Assembly (NCBI GenBank): GCA_025602915.1
Contig: JAHLJZ010000017.1
Coordinates: 62,001-126,000 of the forward strand
Length of the DNA: 64,000 nucleotides
Direction: 5' to 3'
From: Paraphysoderma sedebokerense
Lineage: Eukaryota; Blastocladiomycota; Physodermatomycetes; Physodermatales; Physodermataceae
Shown: one piece after another, positions 21,801 through 34,281 of the stretch
Numbering within the stretch: position 1 is the stretch's first letter
How the letters are laid out: each line of letters opens with the position of its first letter
Position numbers and translations under genes: made by a program
The notes under the pieces: model-generated
Told to the model about the DNA's origin: nothing
The model's input: only the letters and a program-made list of their open reading frames with translations
Databases searched by the model: none

Positions 21801-24221
21801 GACAGCGCTTTGATGTTGTGGAGTCTTGTCGGTTTGTTTGCGAAGTAGCTCCTTTTTGTGTTAAATGTCCAGGGGCTCAACAAGTTGTCATTTAGCTACA
21901 TATCTTCGACAGCATGCCGAGAAATCAAATCAAATCAATGATAATCTGGATCCCGAAAATTTTGAAGAAGACCCAGAGTTTATTTACACTCCATTATTGG
22001 TTCCCCTCCAGTATGTCCCCATTTATATATAATCAGAATTCCGGATCACTAAGGAACAATTTTTGGATAGAATCATCTGCTCAGTCGGCACTCGTTTTAC
22101 AGATTCTCAACTTACTGAATGGCGTAATCTGTTCTGTTCCCTCCACAAAGTAACTCAAGCATCCCACAAAAATCAAAACCATGTGGTCGAAAAGATCTCG
22201 GAAGCCTTTCTGAAACTTCTGAAGAATTATGAATCCGAAATTGAGGAAGTTCAAGCAGGGTTAGTAATTTTTAACAATTACAATGAAGGTCTGTTGTTAA
22301 GTGTGCGTCTTGTTCATCCTACAGTGCATGTCGAAGCATTATCGACTGTTACTACACTGTCAGTTTGGCTGTAAAATTTCCAACCTCACTTGACAGCCAA
22401 TCCCCTGCGAATGGTCTTGGACAAAGAAGGAATTCTAGAAATAAAATGTAAGCTAGATGATTGATACACTCTGGCGGTACCAAATGCTGACGACCAATCG
22501 GTTTCAATTGACCTAGTCCGCTCAAGACTGTGCTTGACGTGCTGATCACCATGATGGATCGGTATTACGAACTGCTTGCTCACTACCCTTCTAAATTCGA
22601 AGATGACGAAAGCATTGTTGTCCTATTTGTCTGCGTGCATGAGTTCGTGAGAAAGGCGAATATGATAATCAAGGGAGTTTTTGTCGATGAGGCATTTACA
22701 ATAATGCAAAAATGGCTTGATGATGACGAAAGTTGGTTCGATAAGATTGACCTACCACTAGCGTATAAAATTGTCTGTGCGGTAAGTCCATGTTTGTTTG
22801 AGTTTGTTATGGTACAATCTCGTTTGACAATAACTTATTGTGACATAATGTAAAGATTTCTCTTGTTTTGCAAGATATATACGATTATTGGAAGAAATTC
22901 GTTGATTTCGATTCCGAGACGTTAAAAAAGATCCAACCTTTATTGATAGTACGCCCACGCAATTCTTTATTTTTGTTGTTGATTCTTGTCTGATAACGCT
23001 TCTTTTCATTAACTCTATCAGGCCGCCCTGCGACAAACGCTTCCTTACTCTGAAAAGATCGAAGGGCCGACTTTCAACTTTTGGAACGAAACATTCGGTC
23101 TACGTGATGTCGAATTCACGTACCCGCGCGAACTTCACGAAATTTTTGTCAAGTTCTCTTCTCAGAAAGGTGCTTTCATTCGTATGCCATTTCACAATCA
23201 TGGAGAGTGCGAGCAAGAAGGCAATGTTGACACTGATGAGAACTCATTGAATCACGAAGATTGTGAAATCGATAAATCACATGACGAAACCGACCATTCA
23301 TATTCTGATCAATATGAAGACGCCGGGAAAGACGAGGAGGAGCAGACGACAGGTGATGAAAAAGTTGATAGTCATATTGGCGAAGATACTACGGTTGAAA
23401 AAGAACAAAATCAAGACGACCCGGTTCCGTCGAGTAATCGAAATTCCCTACTAGCAAAGGATACCTACCTGCGACTAAGAGACAGCGACGTTTCCCCACA
23501 AAGTCATTCTTCACATAAGCGTCGAATATCCGGTTCGAATTATTTCATTATTTACAAATATGTCTCTTTGAAAACTAATATCATGTCAATGTCAGGTAAC
23601 GATGATACAGTTTTTGTGGACATCTCCAAAAAGAAAAAGACTAGGACAAACTCTATGCTTACCGATAAACAACGCGAGAAATTGTCACATCGTGAAGCCG
23701 ATATACCGTTGATGTACAATTCGTTGGATTCTCAAAATCCGAACCTTCCGGTGAACGCCGAAACGCTCGAAAAGCAAGAATTAGCGGAGAAGACAGTAAA
23801 TCAAGAAAATTCTTCTCAACTTCCTCAAGACGAGTACGATCCGCCTCTCAATCAGGAGTCAGAAGGTAATGCATTGCTTATATTATCAAATAATTACCGA
23901 TAATTTTCATTGATATCGTTAACTAACTTTTAATTCTTTAGATGCGGATGCTGGAACCGATGCTGTCACAGCAAGTGCTAACATCATTGATCTTGATGCA
24001 TCACCAGTTGATTTCGGGGCAGTAGTGGGTAAATTGGTCATTAAACAAGACGACTTGGCCGCCCTTTCGCTTCGGTTCGTTGATTGCTTACGTTCTCGCG
24101 TCTTTGATAAAAGTGGTCTTACGTCTTTTTCTTTTCCACCAGACAACTCTTCAATCTTCAACGCGATCTCACGACTCTTTTGAACTCCGTCAATGATAAT
24201 GTTGGAAAGTTTATCTTGTAA
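18852..24221 (+). CDS. RIF1: RIF1-like telomere/replication-timing protein
   Basis: RIF1 controls replication timing, double-strand-break repair choice and telomeres, usually by bringing PP1. The gene has roughly 17 exons (the first are 18852-19441, 19511-19578, 19643-19704, 19763-19909, 20008-20236, 20303-20403; the last is from about 24143 to 24221) and about 1,300 residues. A low-complexity acidic head is followed by the Rif1 N-terminal HEAT array: ALKLLGYFLYHPQI, SDIVITLCNKIKK, VACALSIWCIGVQ, KMAAFRAWSYLAYNFS, LRLAAAYAWADI and a weaker HEAT region to about 23,170. Acidic disordered sequence leads to VFVDISKKKKTR...MLTDKQREKLSHREADIPLMYNSLDS, a motif-like C-terminal block. The tail ends QRDLTTLLNSVNDNVGKFIL, probably a coiled coil. 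I saw no clear RVxF PP1 site. Middle exon borders are approximate. Confidence 0.8.
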
Positions 24222-24476
24222 ATCATGATATTATGCCTGTAGATGAGCAATACAATACATTAGAAATTTGATTTATGTATATATCGGAAACGATGGTTGG
24301 GTTTGTGGTGTCCGCTGAGTGTAGAACATTCTTTACAAATAGAAGACGAATGCAGTCTTTCGCCGGGGAAGCTTGTATTCTGAAATAAAACACATCATAG
24401 TATCGTTGCACTTCTAATCAATATGTTCAGTTTTCTAAATCTACTGCTTTTATGTATGCAGACGAAAAGAATTTCA

Positions 24477-27400
24477 TTATTTTTGCTTCTGTCTGTTCGT
24501 CAAACGCATGGCTAAAAATGTCGCGGCCAACCAAACTACCCCAATCAACACAACATTTCTAATATCTGTCCAAAAATTAAACCGGCTGTAACCGTGATTA
24601 TTGAAGACTTCGTCTTTGGGAAAAAGGAGTTCGTCCCATCTGAAATAGAATTTGTTAGGAATCGCACCTCTTCTATGAGCGAATACTAGAGCTTACGGCC
24701 GAGCGGACACTTCTTTAATATAGATAGCTTCGATTGCATAGCGGGGAGCACTAATTTCCCACAAGAATCGAAACGACCCAAATTTTGAATTCGGGTCATT
24801 CACCAGCTTGAGTGAAGGAACAGCACCACCGAAAACTAGACTCCACACAAGACTCCACGCGGTCCCTACTAAAGTGACTTTTGATCGATCGAAGATGATG
24901 GATAGAAAGTACCCTGTTCACGAAAAATCATAAGTTCTAAAGAACATAGACACCATTTGAATTTTGGTAATACGAACCCATAGTGAAAGCAGCGAACTCT
25001 AAGGAAAGGACGACAACGAATATTTCTTGGACCGTGGATCGATACGGCCAAAATAACACTAAAGACATGGTGAACATTGCGGCAGCTGCGTACAGGGTCA
25101 TTAGATAATCAGATCATGTGGATTATACGTATTCCCGAAGAGGAAACAATGACTAACCGACGACGATTCGAGGAATATCCACGACAAATTTTGCGAGCAT
25201 ATATGGAAGTGTCGACATCCCGCTGGAGACATCGCGAAAGAAAACGAGTTTTTCGGGTCCAAATGTATTAACTCCGACGTTAACACCAGAGAATAGAACA
25301 CCCAAAGTGATGAAGAGCCCAGCTGATAAAACATAATCTGTGGGTTCGGAGCACTTTGGAATCAAGGGTACTCTAAATAAAAAATGAATAAGAAAATTAT
25401 TGAGTAGTATATACGGCGCGAGGTAACGTACGGGGTAAATTTGCATAAAGAGTCCGGAAACCTGCCAAAATAATCATACTCCTCCACAGCCAAAGATATG
25501 AAACCGCCGCAAAGTAAATGAATGGCTTGCTCCACCAGGAATCCAGATCCAGACCTATAGATTTGTAAAAATCCCCGTTTCAAACAGAGTATAAAAGTTT
25601 TGAAGAACCCAGGGGTCTCTCGAATGGGGTCATGATTTCCTATGGTCAATACAAAAGTGAAATACTCTAACGCTAAATCCTTCAAGTACGAATAATTGTC
25701 CCGAATCCAGTCAACAATTCCGAGTTTCGAAAGGATTGACTCCAGATGACCACCTTGCGGTTTGCGACGAAGGGCTAAGGTCGTTGCGTATAAGGATTGT
25801 GCCGTAATGGGTTCACCATTGACAAATTTCTCCCAAAACTCCGGTAAATCTGAAGGTTTAAAATTAGGCAGCTTTTGACAGGGAACGTTTCCGGACACTA
25901 CATCCAGGATAAAATCCGGTAGGCTATAAGGAATTTTAGCATTTTGGTGGACCTTTCGCTTTACAAAGCTGTGATACAAACCTCACTCCAGATGGAACAG
26001 AGAAGCCTATAGCGGAAAAATAATCTCGCACAAACTCTCGCGGTCCAGTGTATACTACTCTACCGCTCATTCCGAGTAGTATGAGGTCATCAAACTGCTC
26101 GAAAGATTGTGCACTCGGAGAATGAATAATTGCGGCGACCGTAAGCTTTTGCTCTGACGCGATTTCTTTGAGTAACCTACACAAGGCCGAAGACGTTGTC
26201 GAATCGAGACCGCTTGTCGGCTCGTCACAAATCAAGACGGAAGGAGATGACACCAATTCAATCTGTTAGACAATGTTAATTCAGCTCTGATTAAATTGTA
26301 TGAGTCGAGAAACGTACTCCTATGTTAACTCGTTTTCTTCGAAGGAGGAAACAATTGAATCAGACAAATATCCATGCATGCGAAGGAAATCCATATAGTC
26401 GTGTACCTTTGACCACCACTTATGCCACGCTCCTCTTCTGTACCGATTACATTATTCATCACTGTTCCCAGCCCCAAGGAGTCGATTATAGAAAGAACTT
26501 TCGTCGTTTTGTCTTCATCTGACCAATTTTTCGGAAGTCTCATTCGGGCAGAATGCTATGATAGCGTTATTTAGAAAGTTATTTGGACTCACCGCGAAGT
26601 TGTATGAAGTAGCCTTTACCAATAGAATATCTCTAACAGTGAGTTCTCTCAACATTATATCATCTGGAAATAGAATTCATGGATAAATGTTAATCGATAC
26701 GAGATATGGAAAAAATTTAAAAAGTACGTGCGCACCTTGCGGGACAAAACCGATTAATTTTCTATAGACATCCAAGTTCTGCTCCTTGCCATTTATCCAG
26801 ATTCGCCCCCCGGTTCGTTTGACCTTCCCGGTCAAGACGGAAATAAATGTCGTTTTACCTGAACCCTATCGATTAAGAGGGTAAATATTGATCGAAGAAT
26901 TTTATTTTATAAGCCAACTCACACTTGGGCCCATTACAGCTGTCAGTCGTCCGGATTTCAGTTCTCCCGTCACATTGCGCAAAACTTCAATTCCCGAAGG
27001 AAGAGTGAGGCTTAGCTTCGAAAACGATATATCGAATGTTTGCGGTAACTCAGCCTTTTCTACATTGGTATCTTCAACTTCTCCAAAAAATCGGCTAACA
27101 CGGTCGCTCCGCAAATTCTTGACGCTCACCGACCGGTACAGTTTTTTCATTGGGATTGACATCTGGCCTTGCTCTTGGGACAAGTCGAGAGAGTAGTCTG
27201 AAATCATGCTACTTTTGCGCCTTCGGAGTTGTGCTGCTACATGCTGCCTATAGACTTCAAAGTCATCTTTTTTACGAATCACAGCATCCAACTTTCTGTT
27301 GTCTTTCAGGATTTGGCGTTTGTATCGCTTGTTCTTTATGCTGAACAGCACAAGAACGATGATTCCAAAGATTACTGTTATAATAAAAATACCGTTTCGC

Positions 27401-27955
27401 CGAGGAGAAGCAGTGCCAGGCGGACAGTAAGCCAAGATATCGTGGTGGCAAGGAAGTGGATGAGTGGAACCTGTCGCTACGGCTGTTACCAAGGTTTAAT
27501 GGTAAAAGAGAATACAAAAGGAAGCCATACCTAACGGACAATAATAGTTTTTCGGACACTGAATAATTTTAACTGGGGAAGGACAATAAAAGCCAGGACA
27601 GCAATAGTTTGGTTGTCCTGCGTTCGGAGGACAGAAGAATCCAGGCGGGCATACATCAGTTTTTGTGGCAGACAAGCAATAATTACCAGCAGTGCACGCC
27701 CACGCCGATTTGACAAATCCACAGGATTTTCGTTCCGGCGGACCTACAGCATTCTTTAAATAAAATGCGTTATATCTAAGCAAACAAGTGGCAATTCGAA
27801 TATTTGAATCTCGAACATACCGGCACAGTGAAATTATCTAACTTAAAGCTTCTGAGATATTCCGCTATTTCTTCATCTCCGATAAAAGCCTCAGTCTGGG
27901 TGAATGTCCCCGTCAATGTGGTAAGAACCGCAAGTATTAACCATGGAACTTTCAT
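24477..27955 (-). CDS. ABCG-family half-transporter with Cys-rich N-terminal domain
   Basis: ATP-driven membrane exporter, about 13 exons and roughly 900 residues; exon borders are partly approximate. A signal peptide (MKVPWLILAVLTTLTGTFT, ATG 27955) leads into a Cys-rich ectodomain (CTAGNYCL, CPPGFFCPPN, CCPGFYCPSP, CPKNYYCPLG, YCPPGTASP). One membrane helix follows (IFIITVIFGIIVLVLFSI). The ATPase has Walker A GPSGSGKTT (split by an intron), signature ISGGQR, Walker B VLICDEPTSGLD and the H-loop IHSP. The C-terminal ABC2-type membrane domain includes FFRDVSSGMSTLPYMLAKFVVDIPR, typical of ABCG. The gene ends MRLTNRQKQK. This layout resembles plant ABCG24/28 and fungal ADP1-type proteins. The substrate is unknown. 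Confidence 0.85.
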
Positions 27956-29124
27956 ATTTGGCAATCCAATGTACAAAGAGTAACGGAAAGTGGAACTTGC
28001 GGATCAGGCAGGCCGATGACGAGCCACCAAATTCATTATTCATTCTCGCGCAACGCGACAATTGTGTAAAACGCGTGCATAATCGCAGGAGCTGCGCGAG
28101 GAAGTTCCGAGTTGAGCAAAATCTAGCCACATCTGACTTGGTTAGCCCATACAGCGAAGGAATCTCGAGATAAGAAATTCGAGAGCTTATAGAATTTATA
28201 AGACTGCGCAGTTCAACGTCATCGGTGTTCTCTGCCGCGGTCGCCTTAGGAAAGCTGTACGCTTTCAGTATGCTAGTATAAATGCAGTATTGGATTGACA
28301 TAGTAGCCTTGCAGCGTAATCCTTCAGGACCGAAAATGAGATGTCCTTTTTAAAGTTACATTTAAGGTTTTACAGAGTGGTTATATAGTTAATGGCATCA
28401 CAATTTGAAAATCTCGTGGTTTACCACCTTATCTGGAATACATCAACTTCACACAAAAGCTGTCGAGCAGCAGAATGTGAATTATCGGGAAGTCAAATTT
28501 TAATTACAAGTATGTGGGCAACCGCATAACTGTATTATGTTTGTGTTCAAGTATTTACAAATTTTATCAGTTGGATTCTTTAAAAAGTTAGGTTTACTCT
28601 AGAAGTCATTTATGCGACTGTCCCATATATATTTACATTGGTGTCCTCTAGTTTTCCATAACAATGTCATTTCATAACGATAGCTATACTTCAACACACA
28701 TTCATATCAGAGTATACCGAGGAATTAGTTGCATATCGAAACAAGGAGCTATCTTATATGGGAAGCAGATGGTGGATGTGTAGTGTTTTCCAAACATCAG
28801 ATGATCATCTTTATGCTTGGATCCTGCGTCCGATTTTTGGGAGTGCTGACGCGCTTTGTGATAAATAACGGTGGTAATACGGACACGCATTATGAATGAG
28901 TAGATTGATTTAAAGATTTCATCTACGGAGAAGGGGTGTCTCTGGGGAGAGGTAACTGAGTGCGGTCTCCATGAAACTTCGTGGACGACTTGGGGAGATG
29001 TCGAATGGAACGATAAGAGCCGCCCAGCTTTGAGTTAATCAGATCTCAGTTGCTGGGGACGCTTGGGACGACGCTTAGGGATTTGTGAGGAATCTTGGCC
29101 ATTTGTGTCTGGTCGAGGAGTCCT
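27956..29124. other. Intergenic region upstream of ABCG gene
   Basis: About 1.2 kb between the ABCG start and the end of metallopeptidase A. Short open frames on both strands show no motif. An ORF continuing upstream of the ABCG signal peptide lacks homology and was not included. Confidence 0.4.
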
Positions 29125-30558
29125 TCATGGGTGAGTGGGGACCTCTGGACGACGCTCTGATTCGGGCTGCTCAGGGTTCTCTGGCCGTTCAGGCTGCCCA
29201 TGGTCTTGCGGACGATTAGGGTTGTTCGGGCACCCGGTTTCTGGATTATTTGGTGACGACCGAGGAGGCCTTCGTGGGCGAGTGGGGACCTCTGGACGAC
29301 GCTCTGGTGGGGGCTGCTCAGGGTTATTTGGCCGTTCAGGCTGCTCGCCGTCTCGCGGACGATTAGGGTTGTTCGGGCGCCCGGTTTTTGGATCATCTGG
29401 TGACGGTCGAGGTTGACCTGAAGGAGGGCCACCCCCTCCAGAATCAAAACATCGTCCGCCTAAGTTGCGGGAAATTTGCTGAATGCTCCCGCTTGCAAAC
29501 CTGGGGGTCGATGAACTGCCTGATGCTGCCATTATTGAGCTCTGATCTGGTGAGTGGCCGGCACCAAAGTTATGCCCGATCTGAACATGAAGTTAGTTTT
29601 TGAAAAGTTCCTCATGTTATGATAGTTTTCGTACCTCGTGTGCGACTGTTAGTACTAAAGAACTCGTGCTTTGAGTTCTACCTCCGATTCTATTCGTGCT
29701 GATCCCAACATTGTTGCCTCGGCACACCGTTCCGACATAGGCAATTCCAGCAGTACGTCCCCAATCCGATCTGGCAACAAACATATGAGCGACACAGACA
29801 TCCTGGTTTCTGAACCCAAACCGACCCCTTCGTACATCCGCGGCAAAAGAATCTAATGATCTGCTGGGTCCTCCTCCATAATTCGCTTGACCACTGTTTT
29901 GTACTGATCTGACAGTTAGCGTCACCTGAAATGTTCTTTGGTAAATTCCGGACACAGTGTTCATAATTTGGAACATAAGATTTTCTGTTTGAGCTCCATT
30001 TTGAGCGGCAAACGAAGAGTCAGCAAGGACTGCCACCTGGCAGCTTTTCCTTCCAGCTTGACGGCGTTTTAATTTGGGAAAATTCAGCATTGATGCGGCA
30101 TTTGACATTGTAGCATTGCAACCACAGCTTATGTCATGTTGATGAGGAAGTTCATTGTAAATGACGAGATGGTTGACTCGTCCAGAATCATCTTCAACCC
30201 CATCAACAAAAAAATACTTGTCCGTTCCGTTTTCAGGCACAGAGAAGAGACCTTCAATATGTTGATTTACTACATGAAATCTAGCGGTCGATTCGAATTC
30301 ATAACCTATGACATGGCCTTTAAAGAAAGTTCCGGGTGGAAGGCTGCCTTCGAATAGCTCGGTATGCGGGGCAAGATGGATACGAATTCCGCCAGAGGCA
30401 GTAGCAAACGGCAACTGGATTGTATCATTGTTTCGAAAAGACTTGATCGAAGGAATGGAATTTAAAGATATGATGTGCCCATTTTGTGGTATCGTACTGC
30501 GCTTGACCAAGCAGCTGACTGACGCGAAGGCGATGGCCAAGAGGAAGATCAATATCAT
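29125..30558 (-). CDS. Secreted M12B-like (reprolysin/ADAM-type) metallopeptidase A
   Basis: Exons (minus) are 30558-29635 and 29580-29125, giving 459 residues. A signal peptide (MILIFLLAIAFASVSCLVKR) and prodomain are followed by a dibasic site (KLKRRQ) before the catalytic domain (CQVAVLADSSF). The zinc site HEIGHNFGAGH is split by the intron right after the glutamate. The Met-turn SIMAAS follows. A Pro/Arg/Asn-rich tail contains two copies of a 49-residue repeat. Metzincins of this kind cleave extracellular or cell-surface proteins. It is the first of four tandem paralogues on the same strand. Confidence 0.9.
29133..29426. repeat. Two 147-bp tandem repeats in the tail of metallopeptidase A
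   Basis: Copies start at 29133 and 29280 with the same GAGTGGGGACCTCTGGACG opening and stay alike across the unit. The unit is a multiple of three, so the frame is kept. Each encodes a 49-residue Pro/Arg/Asn-rich module (…PERPxNPEQ…ERRPEVPT…). Confidence 0.8.
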
Positions 30559-31667
30559 GGTGAATTATTCGAATTTATAAATTTAATATCCGTTAGGGAA
30601 TATCTGTCATTTAAAAGTTGTATCTGTTATAATTAAGCTTTGTATCACAGTACGATTCACTTGAGGCTTAGTGCCGCAGTTAATTGTCTAAAATAAGCAT
30701 TTTCTAACTCGGTAGTAAGCAATCGCCAAAAGTGAGCTGATGTGGCTTGTGAATCTAAAATGAATCTTACTTGCGCGTCGACTTGACGTATCCTATTGAT
30801 AATGTATTTTTGTCCCATGGAATTAATGAATCCTAGAAAAACTTTCTAGCTCGATAAATCAAGCATTTGCATGTAAATTCATCGGTTTTTTATACTTAGA
30901 ATTCTGAAATCAATTGGCAAAGGTTGAGGGCAATGCTAATTATCATTTCAGAGCTGATGTTTCTATGACGAGATGTAAACTTACTAAATTGACATGTGGT
31001 CATATAGCTAAATACGGGGCAATTGATAGAAATACAGAGATTTATTCAGTTTATTTTTCAGCTCATTTTGACCCCCAATCTATCCGCTTGTCAATCCAAC
31101 GTATCAGCCTTCTCATAACCTACTCGTTGAGATGCCTCAAAGATTTGGCTTTGATAACTCTTAAAATCATTGTTTCTACCATTTTGTCAATTTAGATTCA
31201 CCCAGATTAGAGCTTAACCGTTGCTGCCTTGAATGAAAACCAGCCCGATTTTTGGTCCAACGGAGAATTTCGAAAATTTCAGGTTATCGGTCAAATTATG
31301 TACAAGTTTAATCTTATTGACAAAGAGATCACTGAAAGGTATATGATCATATGACAGGTAATTGTAATAAGACCATGGCCATGTCTGCAAATTAAGACTT
31401 TCTGGTGTTCAATGTACATTGCTTTTTTAATCATCTCACAGGATTTGAAATGGGAAGTATATACACAATCTCGATCGCTGCTACTATTGCCTACAAGTGC
31501 GCCATATCTCCTTCAAAATTTAATGTCTCTATAGCACCATCGTTGGAGGATGTCGGTTCGGATTTATCGGAATCAAAATGTGATTGGACAATCCCTAGTA
31601 TACAACTTTCGGAAATACTGGGTTTGACAAATTGCTTATGGTTGCTAGCGATTTTTCCCAGGTTTTG
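30559..31667. other. Intergenic region between metallopeptidases A and B
   Basis: 1.1 kb of AT-rich sequence containing the promoter of A and the 3' flank of B. No repeats shared with the neighbouring spacers are obvious by eye, and there is no coding evidence. Confidence 0.4.
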
Positions 31668-33107
31668 TTAGGGCGTTCGGATATTCGGAATTGGGATAAG
31701 TAAATTGGGATTATTTCCAGACGGGCGTCCAACGTTTTGCGGCCGATTAGGAGCAGCCGGACGTCTTGGTGGATTTCTTGGGATATTTGGAACAGATTTA
31801 TTAGGGGTTTGCGGACGGTTCTTTGGGACATTCGGGGTAGGTTTTGTCGGACCGTTCGGACGCTGTTTAGGTGTTCCTGAACCTGGAGTCTGCAGCCGAT
31901 TTGGGCCTTTTGGGCGATTGGTTTCTGGGAAATCTGGTTGAGGTCGGGGCTGTGCTGAGGAACCTCCACCACCAGAGGGGCTCAGACATCCTGCACCAAG
32001 CTTACCAGAAATTTGTTGAATGCTGCCAGACGAAAATTGCGTCGCTCCGTCGGATACAGTTGCCGCCATTATAGACTTCGAATCGGGGGAATGTTCAGCG
32101 CCGACGTTGTGTCCAATCTTAAGCACATAATTAGCATAAGAAACAGAACTCTAAGAATGAAGTGAACCCTGAATGCTGCAAACCTCATGAGCGACTGTAA
32201 TGGCCAGTAATTGTCCGCTTTGCAGCCGATTTCCGATCTTATCTGTGCTCATCCCGACGTTGTCAGCCCGACATACTGTTCCGACATTAGCTATTCCAGC
32301 GGTGCTTCCCCAGTCAGATTGTGATACAAACATGTGTACAACACAAAAGTCCTGACTTTTGAATCCGAAAGCGCCTCTGCGCACGTCTGCAGCAAATGAG
32401 CTCAACGCTCGCTCAGAACCTCCAGCGTAATTCACCTTGCCACTATCTTGTATTTGCTTGATCTCCAGTCTCAGCCGAAATGTTCTTTCATATATTCCCA
32501 ATACAGTGTTCATGGTCTGTAGCATATAATCTCGGGCCTTACCTCCATATTGAGAGGAAAACGAAGCATCAGCAATCACTGCAACTCGGCATATTTTCCC
32601 GACTGCCTGACGGCGTCGTAGCCTGCGAGATGGTACAATCGAACTGAAGTTCGACATTGTACCTTTACATCCGCAATGGGTGTTTTGGTGATGCGAAAGC
32701 TGATCGTAGATGACGAGTTCCTTGACTTGTCCGAGTCTGTTCTCGACGCCATCCACGAAAAAGAACTTGTCCTTTCCATTCTCAGGGACAGAGAAGATCC
32801 CTTCAATGTGTTGACCAACTACATGAAATCTAGCCGTCGATTGATTTTCAAATCCTATTACATATCCCTTAAAGAAATTCGTGGATGAAGCGCCAACGTC
32901 GAATAACTCGTTGTGCGGCGAAAGATGGATATGAAACCCACCGTACGCTGTCGATATCGGAAGTTGAATTGTTTCATTGCGCCCGATAGATTGAATTCTA
33001 GGGAGAGACTTTAGCGACACTATGTGGCCTCCTCTTGGTATAGAATCATGCCTAACCAAGCAATGAGCTGGAATTGAGATGGGAGCCAACAAGAGAATAT
33101 AGATCAT
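31668..33107 (-). CDS. Secreted M12B-like metallopeptidase B
   Basis: Exons (minus) are 33107-32184 and 32117-31668, giving 457 residues. The first exon has exactly the same length (924 nt) as that of A. It has a signal peptide (IYILLLAPISIPAHC), a prodomain, a dibasic site RRLRRRQ and the catalytic domain (CRVAVIADASFSSQYG). The zinc site is HEIGHNVGAEH, with the Met-turn SIMAAT. The tail is Pro/Asn/Arg-rich but unlike that of A. In zinc-site position 7 it has Val where A and C have Phe; all three His and the Glu are kept. It is nearly identical to C in the prodomain at DNA level. Confidence 0.9.
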
Positions 33108-34281
33108 CGTAATGGCAGGTGCTCCTCGACATCGATAATTCTCATCGGACGGGCATTTCTCTCCTTAAGTGGCATATATTACACATAAGCTTTGGTCGTC
33201 ATGAATATACGACCGGGCTTGGTTGCGCAATTAATCCCACTAAATTTCAGGTATGTTTGTTCGAGTACGGCGACACATTTACGCTTGATATTTGTATAGT
33301 TCGCTTCTGTGGCTTGACTGCACTAAATTTAAAAGAGATTAAACAGCTCGTATTGGTGCTTTCTGTAATCAATCTATTCAACTGTTGGCTCATACAATTA
33401 ATAAATTACTGAATTCAGTGTTCAGTATATAAGTCTATTCAACAAATATATTATATATTTGTTCAGAACTTTAGTCTCGAGGACGCTAGGATTCGGCATA
33501 CAACATATCGGGTGTTGGATAGGATACATCATATGACCTAAAAACACATATATAAAAATTACTAATAGTGCTAGCATGTGCGAAAATAAGCAATTTGACC
33601 TTTTCTTTGCGTTTGTGGGATTTCATTCCTGCGATTCGTTCGTACGCTGGACATTGGGATTCACCAGTTGTAATAAATCGTTATTCATGGGGACACTTCG
33701 TTCTTATATTATTACTAATTTGCCATCATTTATGGGGACACTTCGTTCTTATATTATTATGAATTTGCCATCATTATTAATTCAACATAATAATCTGAGA
33801 GATACAATCTCTTGCTTAATATCGCAGACCGTCAAATATATGAATCCTTGACTCAATTCCAAAAATGGAATTCCACAGTAATTCCAATCATTGCAGTAGA
33901 CCAATATCGTTCCTCAAAAAGCGGAATACAGACAGGTCATTAGATGCCGACTTATTCGCCGCCAAAATTATTCATGTAAGTATCTCAGGTGTCAAATTTG
34001 AATTTTGTATAATACGACTCCACATTGTATGACTATTTTCAATCATTTTCGGTTGAATTTCTTCTAATGGTTTACTTTCCTTTTTTATTTGTAATTTGGA
34101 TGCCAAAAAAAAATATTTGTAACAGAAAAAGGTATATTTATATTTATAATTATATGATAATAATATTCTCAGATTCTCTTGATTATAGGTCTTACGTAAT
34201 TAAGATAATCATTCGGTGGGTGAAGAAAAATGTATGATTTGCGTCGATCTATATTTGTATCTTCCGACGGCGAATTTACTT
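33108..34281. other. AT-rich spacer between metallopeptidases B and C
   Basis: Non-coding, strongly AT-rich in its second half. The only structure I see is the 45-bp tandem duplication listed separately. Short open frames have no motif. Confidence 0.4.
33687..33776. repeat. 45-bp tandem duplication
   Basis: Two adjacent 45-bp copies, starting at 33687 and 33732, each begin ATGGGGACACTTCGTTCTTA and end CATCATT. They differ at only a few positions, so the duplication is recent. It lies in AT-rich spacer. Confidence 0.85.
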
